This document shows positions 50,500-64,000 of a stretch of DNA of 64,000 bases, one piece after another; the stretch's first letter is position 1; every line of letters starts with the position of its first letter. A program made the translations under genes and the position numbers. Source of the stretch: Cylicocyclus nassatus (taxonomy: Eukaryota > Nematoda > Chromadorea > Rhabditida > Strongylidae); NCBI GenBank assembly GCA_958299035.1, contig CATQJL010000179.1, positions 62,001-126,000 of the forward strand, given 5' to 3'. The notes under the pieces are model-generated. The model did not search any database and had not been told where the DNA came from. It was given only the letters and a program-made list of their open reading frames with translations.

Positions 50500-53400
50500 C
50501 TTGACACTCACTCGTAGGCCTTGACACTCATTGGTAGGCCTTGACACTCATTCGTAGGCCTTGACACTCATTCGTAGGCCTTGACACTCGCTCGTAGGCC
50601 TTGACACTCGCTCGTAGGCCTTGACACTCGCTCGTAGGCCTTGACACTCACTCGTAGGCCTTGACACTCATTGGTAGGCCTTGACACTCATTGGTAGGCC
50701 TTGACACTCACTCGTTTTCCTTGACACTCATTCGTAGGCCTTGACACTCGCTCGTAGGCCTTGACACTCATTCGTAGGCCTTGACACTCATTCGTAGGCC
50801 TTGACACTCGCCCGTAGGCCTTGACACTCCCTCGTAGGCCTTGACACTCGCTCGTAGGCCTTGACACTCGCTCGTAGGCCTTGACACTCGCTCGTAGGCC
50901 TTGACACTCATTCGTAGGCCTTGACACTCGCTCGTAGGCCTTGACACTCGCTCGTAGGCCTTGACACTCGCTCGTAGGCCTTGACACTCGCTCGTAGGCC
51001 TTGACACTCACTCGTAGGCCTTGACACTCATTCGTAGGCCTTGACACTCATTCGTAGGCCTTGACACTCATTCGTAGGCCTTGACACTCATTCGTAGGCC
51101 TTGACACTCATTCGTAGGCCTTGACACTCATTCGTAGGCCTTGACACTCGCTCGTAGGCCTTGACACTCATTCGTAGGCCTTGACACTCGCTCGTAGGCC
51201 TTGACACTCGCTCGTAGGCCTTGACACTCGCTCGTAGGCCTTGACACTCGCTCGTAGGCCTTGACACTCGCCCGTAGGCCTTGACACTCGCTCGTAGGCC
51301 TTGACACTCACTCGTAGGCCTTGACACTCGCTCGTAGGCCTTGACACTCATTCGTAGGCCTTGACACTCGCTCGTAGGCCTTGACACTCACTCGTAGGCC
51401 TTGACACTCATTCGTAGGCCTTGACACTCATTCGTAGGCCTTGACACTCATTCGTAGGCCTTGACACTCATTCGTAGGCCTTGACACTCATTCGTAGGCC
51501 TTGACACTCATTCGTAGGCCTTGACACTCATTCGTAGGCCTTGACACTCGCTCGTAGGCCTTGACACTCACTCGTAGGCCTTGACACTCGCTCGTAGGCC
51601 TTGACACTCCTTCGTAGGCCTTGACACTCATTCGTAGGCCTTGACACTCGCTCGTAGGCCTTGACACTCATTCGTAGGCCTTGACACTCGCTCGTAGGCC
51701 TTGACACTCATTCGTAGGCCTTGACACTCGCTCGTAGGCCTTGACACTCGCTCGTACGCCTTGACACTCGCTCGTAGGCCTTGACACTCACTCGTAGGCC
51801 TTGACACTCATTGGTAGGCCTTGACACTCATTGGTAGGCCTTGACACTCACTCGTATTCCTTGACACTCATTCGTAGGCCTTGACACTCGCTCGTAGGCC
51901 TTGACACTCATTCGTAGGCCTTGACACTCATTCGTAGGCCTTGACACTCGCTCGTAGGCCTTGACACTCACTCGTAGGCCTTGACACTCATTCGTAGGCC
52001 TTGACACTCGCTCGTAGGCCTTGACACTCATTCGTAGGCCTTGACACTCGCTCGTAGGCCTTGACGCTCATTCGTAGGCCTTGACACTCATTCGTAGGCC
52101 TTGACACTCATTCGTAGGCCTTGACACTCGCTCGTAGGCCTTGACACTCACTCGTAGGCCTTGACACTCGCTCGTAGGCCTTGACACTCCTTCGTAGGCC
52201 TTGACACTCATTCGTAGGCCTTGACACTCGCTCGTAGGCCTTGACACTCATTCGTAGGCCTTGACACTCATTCGTAGGCCTTGACACTCATTCGTAGCCC
52301 TTGACACTCATTCGTAGGCCTTGACACTCATTCGTAGGCCTTGACACTCGCCCGTAGGCCTTGACACTCGCTCGTAGGTCTTGACACTCGCTCGTAGGCC
52401 TTGACACTCGCTCGTAGGCCTTGACACTCGCTCGTAGGCCTTGACACTCGCTCGTAGGCCTTGACACTCACTCGTAGGCCTTGACACTCATTCGTAGGCC
52501 TTGACACTCGCTCGTAGGCCTTGACACTCATTCGTAGGCCTTGACACTCATTCGTAGGCCTTGACACTCATTCGTAGGCCTTGACACTCATTCGTAGGCC
52601 TTGACACTCATTCGTAGGCCTTGACACTCGCTCGCAGGCCTTGACACTCACTCGTAGGCCTTGACACTCGCTCGTAGGCCTTGACACTCGCTCGTAGGCC
52701 TTGACACTCGCTCGTAGGCCTTGACACTCGCTCGTAGGCCTTGACACTCACTCGTAGGCCTTGACACTCATTGGTAGGCCTTGACACTCATTGGTAGGCC
52801 TTGACACTCACTCGTATTCCTTGACACTCATTCGTAGGCCTTGACACTCGCTCGTAGGCCTTGACACTCATTCGTAGGCCTTGACACTCGCTCGTAGGCC
52901 TTGACACTCGCCCGTAGGCCTTGACACTCTCTCGTAGGCCTTGACACTCGCTCGTAGGCCTTGACACTCGCTCGTAGGCCTTGACACTCGCTCGTAGGCC
53001 TTGACACTCATTCGTAGGCCTTGACACTCGCTCGTTGGCCTTGACACTCACTCGTAGGCCTTGACACTCATTCGTAGGCCTTGACACTCACTCGTAGGCC
53101 TTGACACTCATTCGTAGGCCTTGACACTCGCTCGTAGGCCTTGACACTCGCTCGTAGGCCTTGACACTCGCTCGTAGGCCTTGACACTCGCTCGTAGGCC
53201 TTGACACTCATTCGTAGGCCTTGACACTCGCTCGTAGGCCTTGACACTCCCTCGTAGGCCTTGACACTCGCTCGTAGGCCTTGACACTCGCTCGTAGGCC
53301 TTGACACTCCCTCGTAGGCCTTGACACTCGCTCGTAGGCCTTGACACTCGCTCGTAGGCCTTGACACTCGCTCGTAGGCCTTGACACTCGCTCGTAGGCC

Positions 53401-56400
53401 TTGACACTCATTCGTAGGCCTTGACACTCGCTCGTAGGCCTTGACACTCCCTCGTAGGCCTTGACACTCGCTCGTAGGCCTTGACACTCGCTCGTAGGCC
53501 TTGACACTCACTCGTAGGCCTTGACACTCATTGGTAGGCCTTGACACTCATTCGTAGGCCTTGACACTCGCTCGTAGGCCTTGACACTCACTCGTAGGCC
53601 TTGACACTCATTCGTAGGCCTTGACACTCGCTCGTAGGCCTTGACACTCGCTCGTAGGCCTTGACACTCGCTCGTAGGCCTTGACACTCATTCGTAGGCC
53701 TTGACACTCGCTCGTAGGCCTTGACACTCATTCGTAGGCCTTGACACTCGCTCGTAGGCCTTGACACTCACTCGTAGGCCTTGACACTCATTCGTAGGCC
53801 TTGACACTCATTCGTAGGCCTTGACACTCATTCGTAGGCCTTGACACTCATTCGTAGGCCTTGACACTCATTCGTAGGCCTTGACACTCATTCGTAGGCC
53901 TTGACACTCATTCGTAGGCCTTGACACTCGCTCGTAGGCCTTGACACTCACTCGTAGGCCTTGACACTCGCTCGTAGGCCTTGACACTCCTTCGTAGGCC
54001 TTGACACTCATTCGTAGGCCTTGACACTCGCTCGCAGGCCTTGACACTCACTCGTAGGCCTTGACACTCGCTCGTAGGCCTTGACACTCGCTCGTAGGCC
54101 TTGACACTCGCTCGTAGGCCTTGACACTCGCTCGTAGGCCTTGACACTCACTCGTAGGCCTTGACACTCATTGGTAGGCCTTGACACTCATTGGTAGGCC
54201 TTGACACTCACTCGTATTCCTTGACACTCATTCGTAGGCCTTGACACTCGCTCGTAGGCCTTGACACTCATTCGTAGGCCTTGACACTCGCTCGTAGGCC
54301 TTGACACTCGCCCGTAGGCCTTGACACTCCCTCGTAGGCCTTGACACTCGCTCGTAGGCCTTGACACTCGCTCGTAGGCCTTGACACTCACTCGTAGGCC
54401 TTGACACTCATTCGTAGGCCTTGACACTCATTCGTAGGCCTTGACACTCATTCGTAGGCCTTGACACTCACTCGTAGGCCTTGACACTCATTCGTAGGCC
54501 TTGACACTCGCTCGTAGGCCTTGACACTCGCTCGTAGGCCTTGACACTCGCTCGTAGGCCTTGACACTCGCTCGTAGGCCTTGACACTCATTCGTAGGCC
54601 TTGACACTCGCTCGTAGGCCTTGACACTCCCTCGTAGGCCTTGACACTCGCTCGTAGGCCTTGACACTCGCTCGTAGGCCTTGACACTCCCTCGTAGGCC
54701 TTGACACTCGCTCGTAGGCCTTGACACTCGCTCGTAGGCCTTGACACTCGCTCGTAGGCCTTGACACTCGCTCGTAGGCCTTGACACTCATTCGTAGGCC
54801 TTGACACTCGCTCGTAGGCCTTGACACTCCCTCGTAGGCCTTGACACTCGCTCGTAGGCCTTGACACTCGCTCGTAGGCCTTGACACTCACTCGTAGGCC
54901 TTGACACTCATTGGTAGGCCTTGACACTCATTCGTAGGCCTTGACACTCGCTCGTAGGCCTTGACACTCACTCGTAGGCCTTGACACTCATTCGTAGGCC
55001 TTGACACTCGCTCGTAGGCCTTGACACTCGCTCGTAGGCCTTGACACTCGCTCGTAGGCCTTGACACTCATTCGTAGGCCTTGACACTCGCTCGTAGGCC
55101 TTGACACTCATTCGTAGGCCTTGACACTCGCTCGTAGGCCTTGACACTCACTCGTAGGCCTTGACACTCATTCGTAGGCCTTGACACTCATTCGTAGGCC
55201 TTGACACTCATTCGTAGGCCTTGACACTCATTCGTAGGCCTTGACACTCATTCGTAGGCCTTGACACTCATTCGTAGGCCTTGACACTCATTCGTAGGCC
55301 TTGACACTCGCTCGTAGGCCTTGACACTCACTCGTAGGCCTTGACACTCGCTCGTAGGCCTTGACACTCCTTCGTAGGCCTTGACACTCATTCGTAGGCC
55401 TTGACACTCGCTCGCAGGCCTTGACACTCACTCGTAGGCCTTGACACTCGCTCGTAGGCCTTGACACTCGCTCGTAGGCCTTGACACTCGCTCGTAGGCC
55501 TTGACACTCGCTCGTAGGCCTTGACACTCACTCGTAGGCCTTGACACTCATTGGTAGGCCTTGACACTCATTGGTAGGCCTTGACACTCACTCGTATTCC
55601 TTGACACTCATTCGTAGGCCTTGACACTCGCTCGTAGGCCTTGACACTCATTCGTAGGCCTTGACACTCGCTCGTAGGCCTTGACACTCGCCCGTAGGCC
55701 TTGACACTCCCTCGTAGGCCTTGACACTCGCTCGTAGGCCTTGACACTCGCTCGTAGGCCTTGACACTCGCTCGTAGGCCTTGACACTCATTCGTAGGCC
55801 TTGACACTCGCTCGTTGGCCTTGACACTCACTCGTAGGCCTTGACACTCATTCGTAGGCCTTGACACTCACTCGTAGGCCTTGACACTCATTCGTAGGCC
55901 TTGACACTCGCTCGTAGGCCTTGACACTCGCTCGTAGGCCTTGACACTCGCTCGTAGGCCTTGACACTCGCTCGTAGGCCTTGACACTCATTCGTAGGCC
56001 TTGACACTCGCTCGTAGGCCTTGACACTCATTCGTAGGCCTTGACACTCATTCGTAGGCCTTGACACTCGCTCGTAGGCCTTGACACTCCCTCGTAGGCC
56101 TTGACACTCGCTCGTAGGCCTTGACACTCGCTCGTAGGCCTTGACACTCACTCGTAGGCCTTGACACTCATTGGTAGGCCTTGACACTCATTCGTAGGCC
56201 TTGACACTCGCTCGTAGGCCTTGACACTCACTCGTAGGCCTTGACACTCATTCGTAGGCCTTGACACTCGCTCGTAGGCCTTGACACTCGCTCGTAGGCC
56301 TTGACACTCGCTCGTAGGCCTTGACACTCATTCGTAGGCCTTGACACTCGCTCGTAGGCCTTGACACTCATTCGTAGGCCTTGACACTCGCTCGTAGGCC

Positions 56401-58720
56401 TTGACACTCACTCGTAGGCCTTGACACTCATTCGTAGGCCTTGACACTCATTCGTAGGCCTTGACACTCATTCGTAGGCCTTGACACTCATTCGTAGGCC
56501 TTGACACTCATTCGTAGGCCTTGACACTCATTCGTAGGCCTTGACACTCATTCGTAGGCCTTGACACTCGCTCGTAGGCCTTGACACTCACTCGTAGGCC
56601 TTGACACTCGCTCGTAGGCCTTGACACTCCTTCGTAGGCCTTGACACTCATTCGTAGGCCTTGACACTCGCTCGTAGGCCTTGACACTCATTCGTAGGCC
56701 TTGACACTCGCTCGTAGGCCTTGACACTCATTCGTAGGCCTTGACACTCGCTCGTAGGCCTTGACACTCGCTCGTAGGCCTTGACACTCGCTCGTAGGCC
56801 TTGACACTCGCTCGTAGGCCTTGACACTCACTCGTAGGCCTTGACACTCATTGGTAGGCCTTGACACTCATTGGTAGGCCTTGACACTCACTCGTATTCC
56901 TTGACACTCATTCGTAGGCCTTGACACTCGCTCGTAGGCCTTGACACTCATTCGTAGGCCTTGACACTCATTCGTAGGCCTTGACACTCGCTCGTAGGCC
57001 TTGACACTCACTCGTAGGCCTTGACACTCATTCGTAGGCCTTGACACTCGCTCGTAGGCCTTGACACTCATTCGTAGGCCTTGACACTCGCTCGTAGGCC
57101 TTGACACTCATTCGTAGGCCTTGACACTCATTCGTAGGCCTTGACACTCATTCGTAGGCCTTGACACTCGCTCGTAGGCCTTGACACTCACTCGTAGGCC
57201 TTGACACTCGCTCGTAGGCCTTGACACTCCTTCGTAGGCCTTGACACTCATTCGTAGGCCTTGACACTCGCTCGTAGGCCTTGACACTCATTCGTAGGCC
57301 TTGACACTCGCTCGTAGGCCTTGACACTCATTCGTAGGCCTTGACACTCGCTCGTAGGCCTTGACACTCGCTCGTAGGCCTTGACACTCGCTCGTAGGCC
57401 TTGACACTCGCTCGTAGGCCTTGACACTCACTCGTAGGCCTTGACACTCATTGGTAGGCCTTGACACTCATTGGTAGGCCTTGACACTCACTCGTATTCC
57501 TTGACACTCATTCGTAGGCCTTGACACTCGCTCGTAGGCCTTGACACTCATTCGTAGGCCTTGACACTCATTCGTAGGCCTTGACACTCGCCCGTAGGCC
57601 TTGACACTCCCTCGTAGGCCTTGACACTCGCTCGTAGGCCTTGACACTCGCTCGTAGGCCTTGACACTCGCTCGTAGGCCTTGACACTCATTCGTAGGCC
57701 TTGACACTCGCTCGTAGGCCTTGACACTCGCTCGTAGGCCTTGACACTCATTCGTAGGCCTTGACACTCGCTCGTAGGCCTTGACACTCACTCGTAGGCC
57801 TTGACACTCACTCGTAGGCCTTGACACTCATTCGTAGGCCTTGACACTCATTCGTAGGCCTTGACACTCATTCGTAGGCCTTGACACTCATTCGTAGGCC
57901 TTGACACTCATTCGTAGGCCTTGACACTCGCTCGTAGGCCTTGACACTCATTCGTAGGCCTTGACACTCGCTCGTAGGCCTTGACACTCGCTCGTAGGCC
58001 TTGACACTCGCTCGTAGGCCTTGACACTCGCTCGTAGGCTTGACACTCGCCCGTAGGCCTTGACACTCGCTCGTAGGCCTTGACACTCACTCGTAGGCCT
58101 TGACACTCCCTCGTAGGCCTTGACACTCATTCGTAGGCCTTGACACTCATTCGTAGGCCTTGACACTCGCTCGTAGGCCTTGACACTCGCTCGTAGGCCT
58201 TGACACTCGCTCGTAGGCCTTGACATTCGCTCGTAGGCCTTGACACTCGCTCGTAGGCCTTGACACTCGCTCGTAGGCCTTGACACTCATTCGTAGGCCT
58301 TGACACTCACTCGTAGGCCTTGACACTCATTCGTAAGCCTTGACACTCGCTCGTAGGCCTTGACACTCATTCGTAGGCCTTGACACTCACTCGTAGGCCT
58401 TGACACTCATTCGTAGGCCTTGACACTCGCTCGTAGGCCTTGACACTCGCTCGTAGGCCTTGACACTCGCTCGTAGGCCTTGACACTCCTTCGTAGGCCT
58501 TGACACTCATTCGTAGGCCTTGACACTCGCTCGTAGGCCTTGACACTCATTCGTAGGCCTTGACACTCGCTCGTAGGCCTTGACACTCATTCGTAGGCCT
58601 TGACACTCGCTCGTAGGCCTTGACACTCGCTCGTAGGCCTTGACACTCGCTCGTAGGCCTTGACACTCGCTCGTAGGCCTTGACACTCACTCGTAGGCCT
58701 TGACACTCATTGGTAGGCCT
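50500..58720 (+). repeat. Family B block in right array
   Basis: The gtattcc module recurs at 51,853, 52,813, 54,213, 55,593, 56,893 and 57,493, with a gttttcc variant at 50,713. Rare variants shared with left family B include cgttggcc (53,033, 55,813) and cgcagg (near 52,633, 54,033, 55,413). One 19-bp unit (lost C) occurs near 58,035. The content closely resembles 23,000-31,000 of the left array. Confidence 0.82.
53061..55760 (+). repeat. 1,380-bp offset tandem duplication
   Basis: About 53,061-54,380 matches 54,441-55,760 at every line compared, including the CCT-ending units and cgcagg. The flanks differ by whole-unit changes (ACT against ATT near 53,041/54,421, and ACT against GCT near 54,381/55,761). 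Confidence 0.85.
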
Positions 58721-61700
58721 TGACACTCATTGGTAGGCCTTGACACTCACTCGTATTCCTTGACACTCATTCGTAGGCCTTGACACTCGCTCGTAGGCCT
58801 TGACACTCATTCGTAGGCCTTGACACTCATTCGTAGGCCTTGACACTCACTCGTAGGCCTTGACACTCACTCGTAGGCCTTGACACTCATTCGTAGGCCT
58901 TGACACTCGCTCGTAGGCCTTGACACTCATTCGTAGGCCTTGACACTCGCTCGTAGGCCTTGACACTCATTCGTAGGCCTTGACACTCATTCGTAGGCCT
59001 TGACACTCATTCGTAGGCCTTGACACTCGCTCGTAGGCCTTGACACTCACTCGTAGGCCTTGACACTCGCTCGTAGGCCTTGACACTCCTTCGTAGGCCT
59101 TGACACTCATTCGTAGGCCTTGACACTCGCTCGTAGGCCTTGACACTCGCTCGTAGGCCTTGACACTCATTCGTAGGCCTTGACACTCGCTCGTAGGCCT
59201 TGACACTCATTCGTAGGCCTTGACACTCGCTCGTAGGCCTTGACACTCGCTCGTAGGCCTTGACACTCGCTCGTAGGCCTTGACACTCGCTCGTAGGCCT
59301 TGACACTCATTCGTAGGCCTTGACACTCATTGGTAGGCCTTGACACTCATTGGTAGGCCTTGACACTCACTCGTATTCCTTGACACTCATTCGTAGGCCT
59401 TGACACTCGCTCGTAGGCCTTGACACTCATTCGTAGGCCTTGACACTCATTCGTAGGCCTTGACACTCACTCGTAGGCCTTGACACTCATTCGTAGGCCT
59501 TGACACTCGCTCGTAGGCCTTGACACTCGCTCGTAGGCCTTGACACTCGCTCGTAGGCCTTGACACTCGCTCGTAGGCCTTGACACTCATTCGTAGGCCT
59601 TGACACTCATTCGTAGGCCTTGACACTCGCTCGTAGGCCTTGACACTCATTCGTAGGCCTTGACACTCGCTCGTAGGCCTTGACACTCGCTCGTAGGCCT
59701 TGACACTCGCTCGTAGGCCTTGACACTCGCTCGTAGGCCTTGACACTCGCCCGTAGGCCTTGACACTCGCTCGTAGGCCTTGACACTCACTCGTAGGCCT
59801 TGACACTCGCTCGTAGGCCTTGACACTCATTCGTAGGCCTTGACACTCATTCGTAGGCCTTGACACTCGCTCGTAGGCCTTGACACTCGCTCGTAGGCCT
59901 TGACACTCGCTCGTAGGCCTTGACATTCGCTCGTAGGCCTTGACACTCGCTCGTAGGCCTTGACACTCGCTCGTAGGCCTTGACACTCATTCGTAGGCCT
60001 TGACACTCATTCGTAGGCCTTGACACTCATTCGTAAGCCTTGACACTCGCTCGTAGGCCTTGACACTCATTCGTAGGCCTTGACACTCACTCGTAGGCCT
60101 TGACACTCATTCGTAGGCCTTGACACTCGCTCGTAGGCCTTGACACTCGCTCGTAGGCCTTGACACTCGCTCGTAGGCCTTGACACTCGCTCGTAGGCCT
60201 TGACACTCATTCGTAAGCCTTGACACTCATTCGTAGGCCTTGACACTCGTTCGTAGGCCTTGACACTCGCTCGTAGGCCTTGACACTCATTCGTAGGCCT
60301 TGACACTCGCTCGTAGGCCTTGACACTCGCTCGTAGGACTTGACACTCGCTCGTAGGCCTTGACACTCATTCGTAGGCCTTGACACTCGCTCGTAGGTCT
60401 TGACACTCGCTCGTAGGCCTTGACACTCGCCCGTAGGCCTTGACACTCGCTCGTAGGCCTTGACACTCACTCATAGGCCTTGACACTCGCTCGTAGGCCT
60501 TGACACTCATTCGTAGGCCTTGACACTCATTCGTAGGCCTTGACACTCGCTCGTAGGCCTTGACACTCACTCGTAGGCCTTGACACTCGCTCGTAGGCCT
60601 TGACACTCATTCGTAGGCCTTGACACTCATTCGTAGGCCTTGACACTCGCTCGTAGGCCTTGACACTCATTCGTAGGCCTTGACACTCGCTCGTAGGCCT
60701 TGACACTCATTCGTAGGCCTTGACACTCGCTCGTAGGCCTTGACACTCGCTCGTAGGCCTTGACACTCGCTCGTAGGCCTTGACACTCGCTCGTAGGCCT
60801 TGACACTCGCTCGTAGGCCTTGACACTCACTCGTAGGCCTTGACACTCATTCGTAGGCCTTGACACTCATTGGTAGGCCTTGACACTCACTCGTATTCCT
60901 TGACACTCATTCGTAGGCCTTGACACTCGCTCGTAGGCCTTGACACTCATTCGTAGGCCTTGACACTCATTCGTAGGCCTTGACACTCGCTCGTAGGCCT
61001 TGACTCTCATTCGTAGGCCTTGACACTCGCTCGTAGGCCTTGACACTCGCTCGTAGGCCTTGACACTCGCTCGTAGGCCTTGACACTCGCTCGTAGGCCT
61101 TGACACTCACTCGTAGGCCTTGACACTCATTCGTAGGCCTTGACACTCGCTCGTAGGCCTTGACACTCACTCGTATTCCTTGACACTCATTCGTAGGCCT
61201 TGACACTCGCTCGTAGGCCTTGACACTCATTCGTAGGCCTTGACACTCATTCGTAGACCTTGACACTCGCCCGTAGGCCTTGACACTCCCTCGTAGGCCT
61301 TGACACTCGCTCGTAGGCCTTGACACTCGCTCGTAGGCCTTGACACTCATTCGTAGGCCTTGACACTCATTGGTAGGCCTTGACACTCACTCGTATTCCT
61401 TGACACTCATTCGTAGGCCTTGACACTCGCTCGTAGGCCTTGACACTCATTCGTAGGCCTTGACACTCATTCGTAGGCCTTGACACTCACTCGTAGGCCT
61501 TGACACTCACTCGTAGGCCTTGACACTCATTCGTAGGCCTTGACACTCGCTCGTAGGCCTTGACACTCATTCGTAGGCCTTGACACTCGCTCGTAGGCCT
61601 TGACACTCATTCGTAGGCCTTGACACTCATTCGTAGGCCTTGACACTCATTCGTAGGCCTTGACACTCGCTCGTAGGCCTTGACACTCACTCGTAGGCCT

Positions 61701-64000
61701 TGACACTCGCTCGTAGGCCTTGACACTCCTTCGTAGGCCTTGACACTCATTCGTAGGCCTTGACACTCGCTCGTAGGCCTTGACACTCGCTCGTAGGCCT
61801 TGACACTCATTCGTAGGCCTTGACACTCGCTCGTAGGCCTTGACACTCATTCGTAGGCCTTGACACTCGCTCGTAGGCCTTGACACTCGCTCGTAGGCCT
61901 TGACACTCGCTCGTAGGCCTTGACACTCGCTCGTAGGCCTTGACACTCATTCGTAGGCCTTGACACTCATTGGTAGGCCTTGACACTCATTGGTAGGCCT
62001 TGACACTCACTCGTATTCCTTGACACTCATTCGTAGGCCTTGACACTCGCTCGTAGGCCTTGACACTCATTCGTAGGCCTTGACACTCATTCGTAGGCCT
62101 TGACACTCACTCGTAGGCCTTGACACTCATTCGTAGGCCTTGACACTCGCTCGTAGGCCTTGACACTCGCTCGTAGGCCTTGACACTCGCTCGTAGGCCT
62201 TGACACTCGCTCGTAGGCCTTGACACTCATTCGTAGGCCTTGACACTCATTCGTAGGCCTTGACACTCGCTCGTAGGCCTTGACACTCATTCGTAGGCCT
62301 TGACACTCGCTCGTAGGCCTTGACACTCGCTCGTAGGCCTTGACACTCGCTCGTAGGCCTTGACACTCGCTCGTAGGCCTTGACACTCGCCCGTAGGCCT
62401 TGACACTCGCTCGTAGGCCTTGACACTCACTCGTAGGCCTTGACACTCGCTCGTAGGCCTTGACACTCATTCGTAGGCCTTGACACTCATTCGTAGGCCT
62501 TGACACTCGCTCGTAGGCCTTGACACTCGCTCGTAGGCCTTGACACTCGCTCGTAGGCCTTGACATTCGCTCGTAGGCCTTGACACTCGCTCGTAGGCCT
62601 TGACACTCGCTCGTAGGCCTTGACACTCATTCGTAGGCCTTGACACTCATTCGTAGGCCTTGACACTCATTCGTAAGCCTTGACACTCGCTCGTAGGCCT
62701 TGACACTCATTCGTAGGCCTTGACACTCACTCGTAGGCCTTGACACTCATTCGTAGGCCTTGACACTCGCTCGTAGGCCTTGACACTCGCTCGTAGGCCT
62801 TGACACTCGCTCGTAGGCCTTGACACTCGCTCGTAGGCCTTGACACTCATTCGTAAGCCTTGACACTCATTCGTAGGCCTTGACACTCGTTCGTAGGCCT
62901 TGACACTCGCTCGTAGGCCTTGACACTCATTCGTAGGCCTTGACACTCGCTCGTAGGCCTTGACACTCGCTCGTAGGACTTGACACTCGCTCGTAGGCCT
63001 TGACACTCATTCGTAGGCCTTGACACTCGCTCGTAGGTCTTGACACTCGCTCGTAGGCCTTGACACTCGCCCGTAGGCCTTGACACTCGCTCGTAGGCCT
63101 TGACACTCACTCATAGGCCTTGACACTCGCTCGTAGGCCTTGACACTCATTCGTAGGCCTTGACACTCATTCGTAGGCCTTGACACTCGCTCGTAGGCCT
63201 TGACACTCACTCGTAGGCCTTGACACTCGCTCGTAGGCCTTGACACTCATTCGTAGGCCTTGACACTCATTCGTAGGCCTTGACACTCGCTCGTAGGCCT
63301 TGACACTCATTCGTAGGCCTTGACACTCGCTCGTAGGCCTTGACACTCATTCGTAGGCCTTGACACTCGCTCGTAGGCCTTGACACTCGCTCGTAGGCCT
63401 TGACACTCGCTCGTAGGCCTTGACACTCGCTCGTAGGCCTTGACACTCGCTCGTAGGCCTTGACACTCACTCGTAGGCCTTGACACTCATTCGTAGGCCT
63501 TGACACTCATTGGTAGGCCTTGACACTCACTCGTATTCCTTGACACTCATTCGTAGGCCTTGACACTCGCTCGTAGGCCTTGACACTCATTCGTAGGCCT
63601 TGACACTCATTCGTAGGCCTTGACACTCGCTCGTAGGCCTTGACTCTCATTCGTAGGCCTTGACACTCGCTCGTAGGCCTTGACACTCGCTCGTAGGCCT
63701 TGACACTCGCTCGTAGGCCTTGACACTCGCTCGTAGGCCTTGACACTCACTCGTAGGCCTTGACACTCATTCGTAGGCCTTGACACTCGCTCGTAGGCCT
63801 TGACACTCACTCGTATTCCTTGACACTCATTCGTAGGCCTTGACACTCGCTCGTAGGCCTTGACACTCATTCGTAGGCCTTGACACTCATTCGTAGACCT
63901 TGACACTCGCCCGTAGGCCTTGACACTCCCTCGTAGGCCTTGACACTCGCTCGTAGGCCTTGACACTCGCTCGTAGGCCTTGACACTCATTCGTAGGCCT
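58721..64000 (+). repeat. 2,640-bp tandem duplication to window end
   Basis: Bases 58,721-61,360 and 61,361-64,000 match at all lines compared. Shared rarities are gtattcc (58,752/61,392; 59,372/62,012; 60,892/63,532; 61,172/63,812), gactctc (61,004/63,644), gtagacc (61,256/63,896) and a full family A core (gtaggtc 60,392/63,032). The second copy reaches the end of the window, so its true end is not visible. The period equals that of the left-end duplication, but the internal order of markers differs. Confidence 0.88.

Larger units (their letters stand above)
48778..64000 (+). repeat. Right 20-bp satellite array (about 760 units)
   Basis: This is the same 20-bp unit in the same orientation as the left array, starting abruptly at the gccttgacactc of 48,778 and running off the window end. 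The first units at this edge are already canonical, unlike the degenerate edge on the other side of the island. The array holds three copies of the family A core (cgtaggtc at 49,493, 60,392 and 63,032) and many gtattcc-marked family B units. Both marker sets are shared with the left array, so the two blocks share recent ancestry. One 19-bp unit with a lost C lies near 58,035 (cgtaggcttgac) and shifts the register by one base. No gene is supported inside it. Confidence 0.98.

Noticed and set aside
1..64000. Telomeric repeat (TTAGGC or TTAGG type)
   Set aside because: The unit contains TAGGC but is 20 bp long, and TTAGGC appears only as a single variant near 27,261. No telomere-type hexamer runs exist.

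Overview
The window is almost entirely satellite DNA. A head-to-tail 20-bp tandem repeat (reference unit CGTAGGCCTTGACACTCGCT on the + strand) fills about 1-44,849 and 48,778-64,000. That is roughly 2,240 and 760 units, all in the same orientation, and the array runs off both ends of the window. A 3.9-kb, more AT-rich island (44,850-48,777) separates the two blocks. Nothing here looks bacterial: there is no operon, ribosome binding site pattern, rRNA, tRNA or spacer-bearing CRISPR array. Kilobase-scale higher-order repeats (HORs) and a foldback element point to a eukaryotic heterochromatic or subtelomeric/pericentromeric locus assembled from long reads. I cannot name the species; a metazoan is plausible but not shown.

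Layout of the left array. Family A (about 1-20,000) is built around a core carrying the variants gacattc, gtaagcc, gtaggac, gtaggtc and cataggc, present ten times at 1.56-2.64 kb spacing. Family B (about 18,000-38,470, also near the left end) is marked by a gtattcc unit. Family C (about 38,470-44,140) has 19-bp 'ctctagg' units and long runs of ATT units. Domain D (44,141-44,849) is a degenerate edge in which CTC becomes CGC. Superimposed are near-identical segmental duplications with offsets 2,640, 3,640, 5,580, 1,220, 1,699, 3,978 and 2,480 bp. The right array reuses families A and B and ends in a duplication of 2,640 bp that matched at every line I compared.

The island contains, in order: a second, unrelated tandem repeat of about 136 bp (5.2 copies); a 41-bp-spaced direct repeat; a short lysine/glutamine-rich open frame without ATG; a C-rich polypyrimidine tract; a perfect 75-bp-arm inverted repeat with a 16-nt loop (foldback/MITE-like); a short hydrophobic minus-strand open frame; and a 9-bp minisatellite. 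No gene can be assigned with confidence.

Many minus-strand open frames occur in the satellite (up to about 180 codons, 20-residue period). They are by-products of a 20-bp unit read three times per 60 nt. Most begin at GTG immediately after a TGA, and both the stop and the start come from the same unit variant. I do not annotate them as genes.
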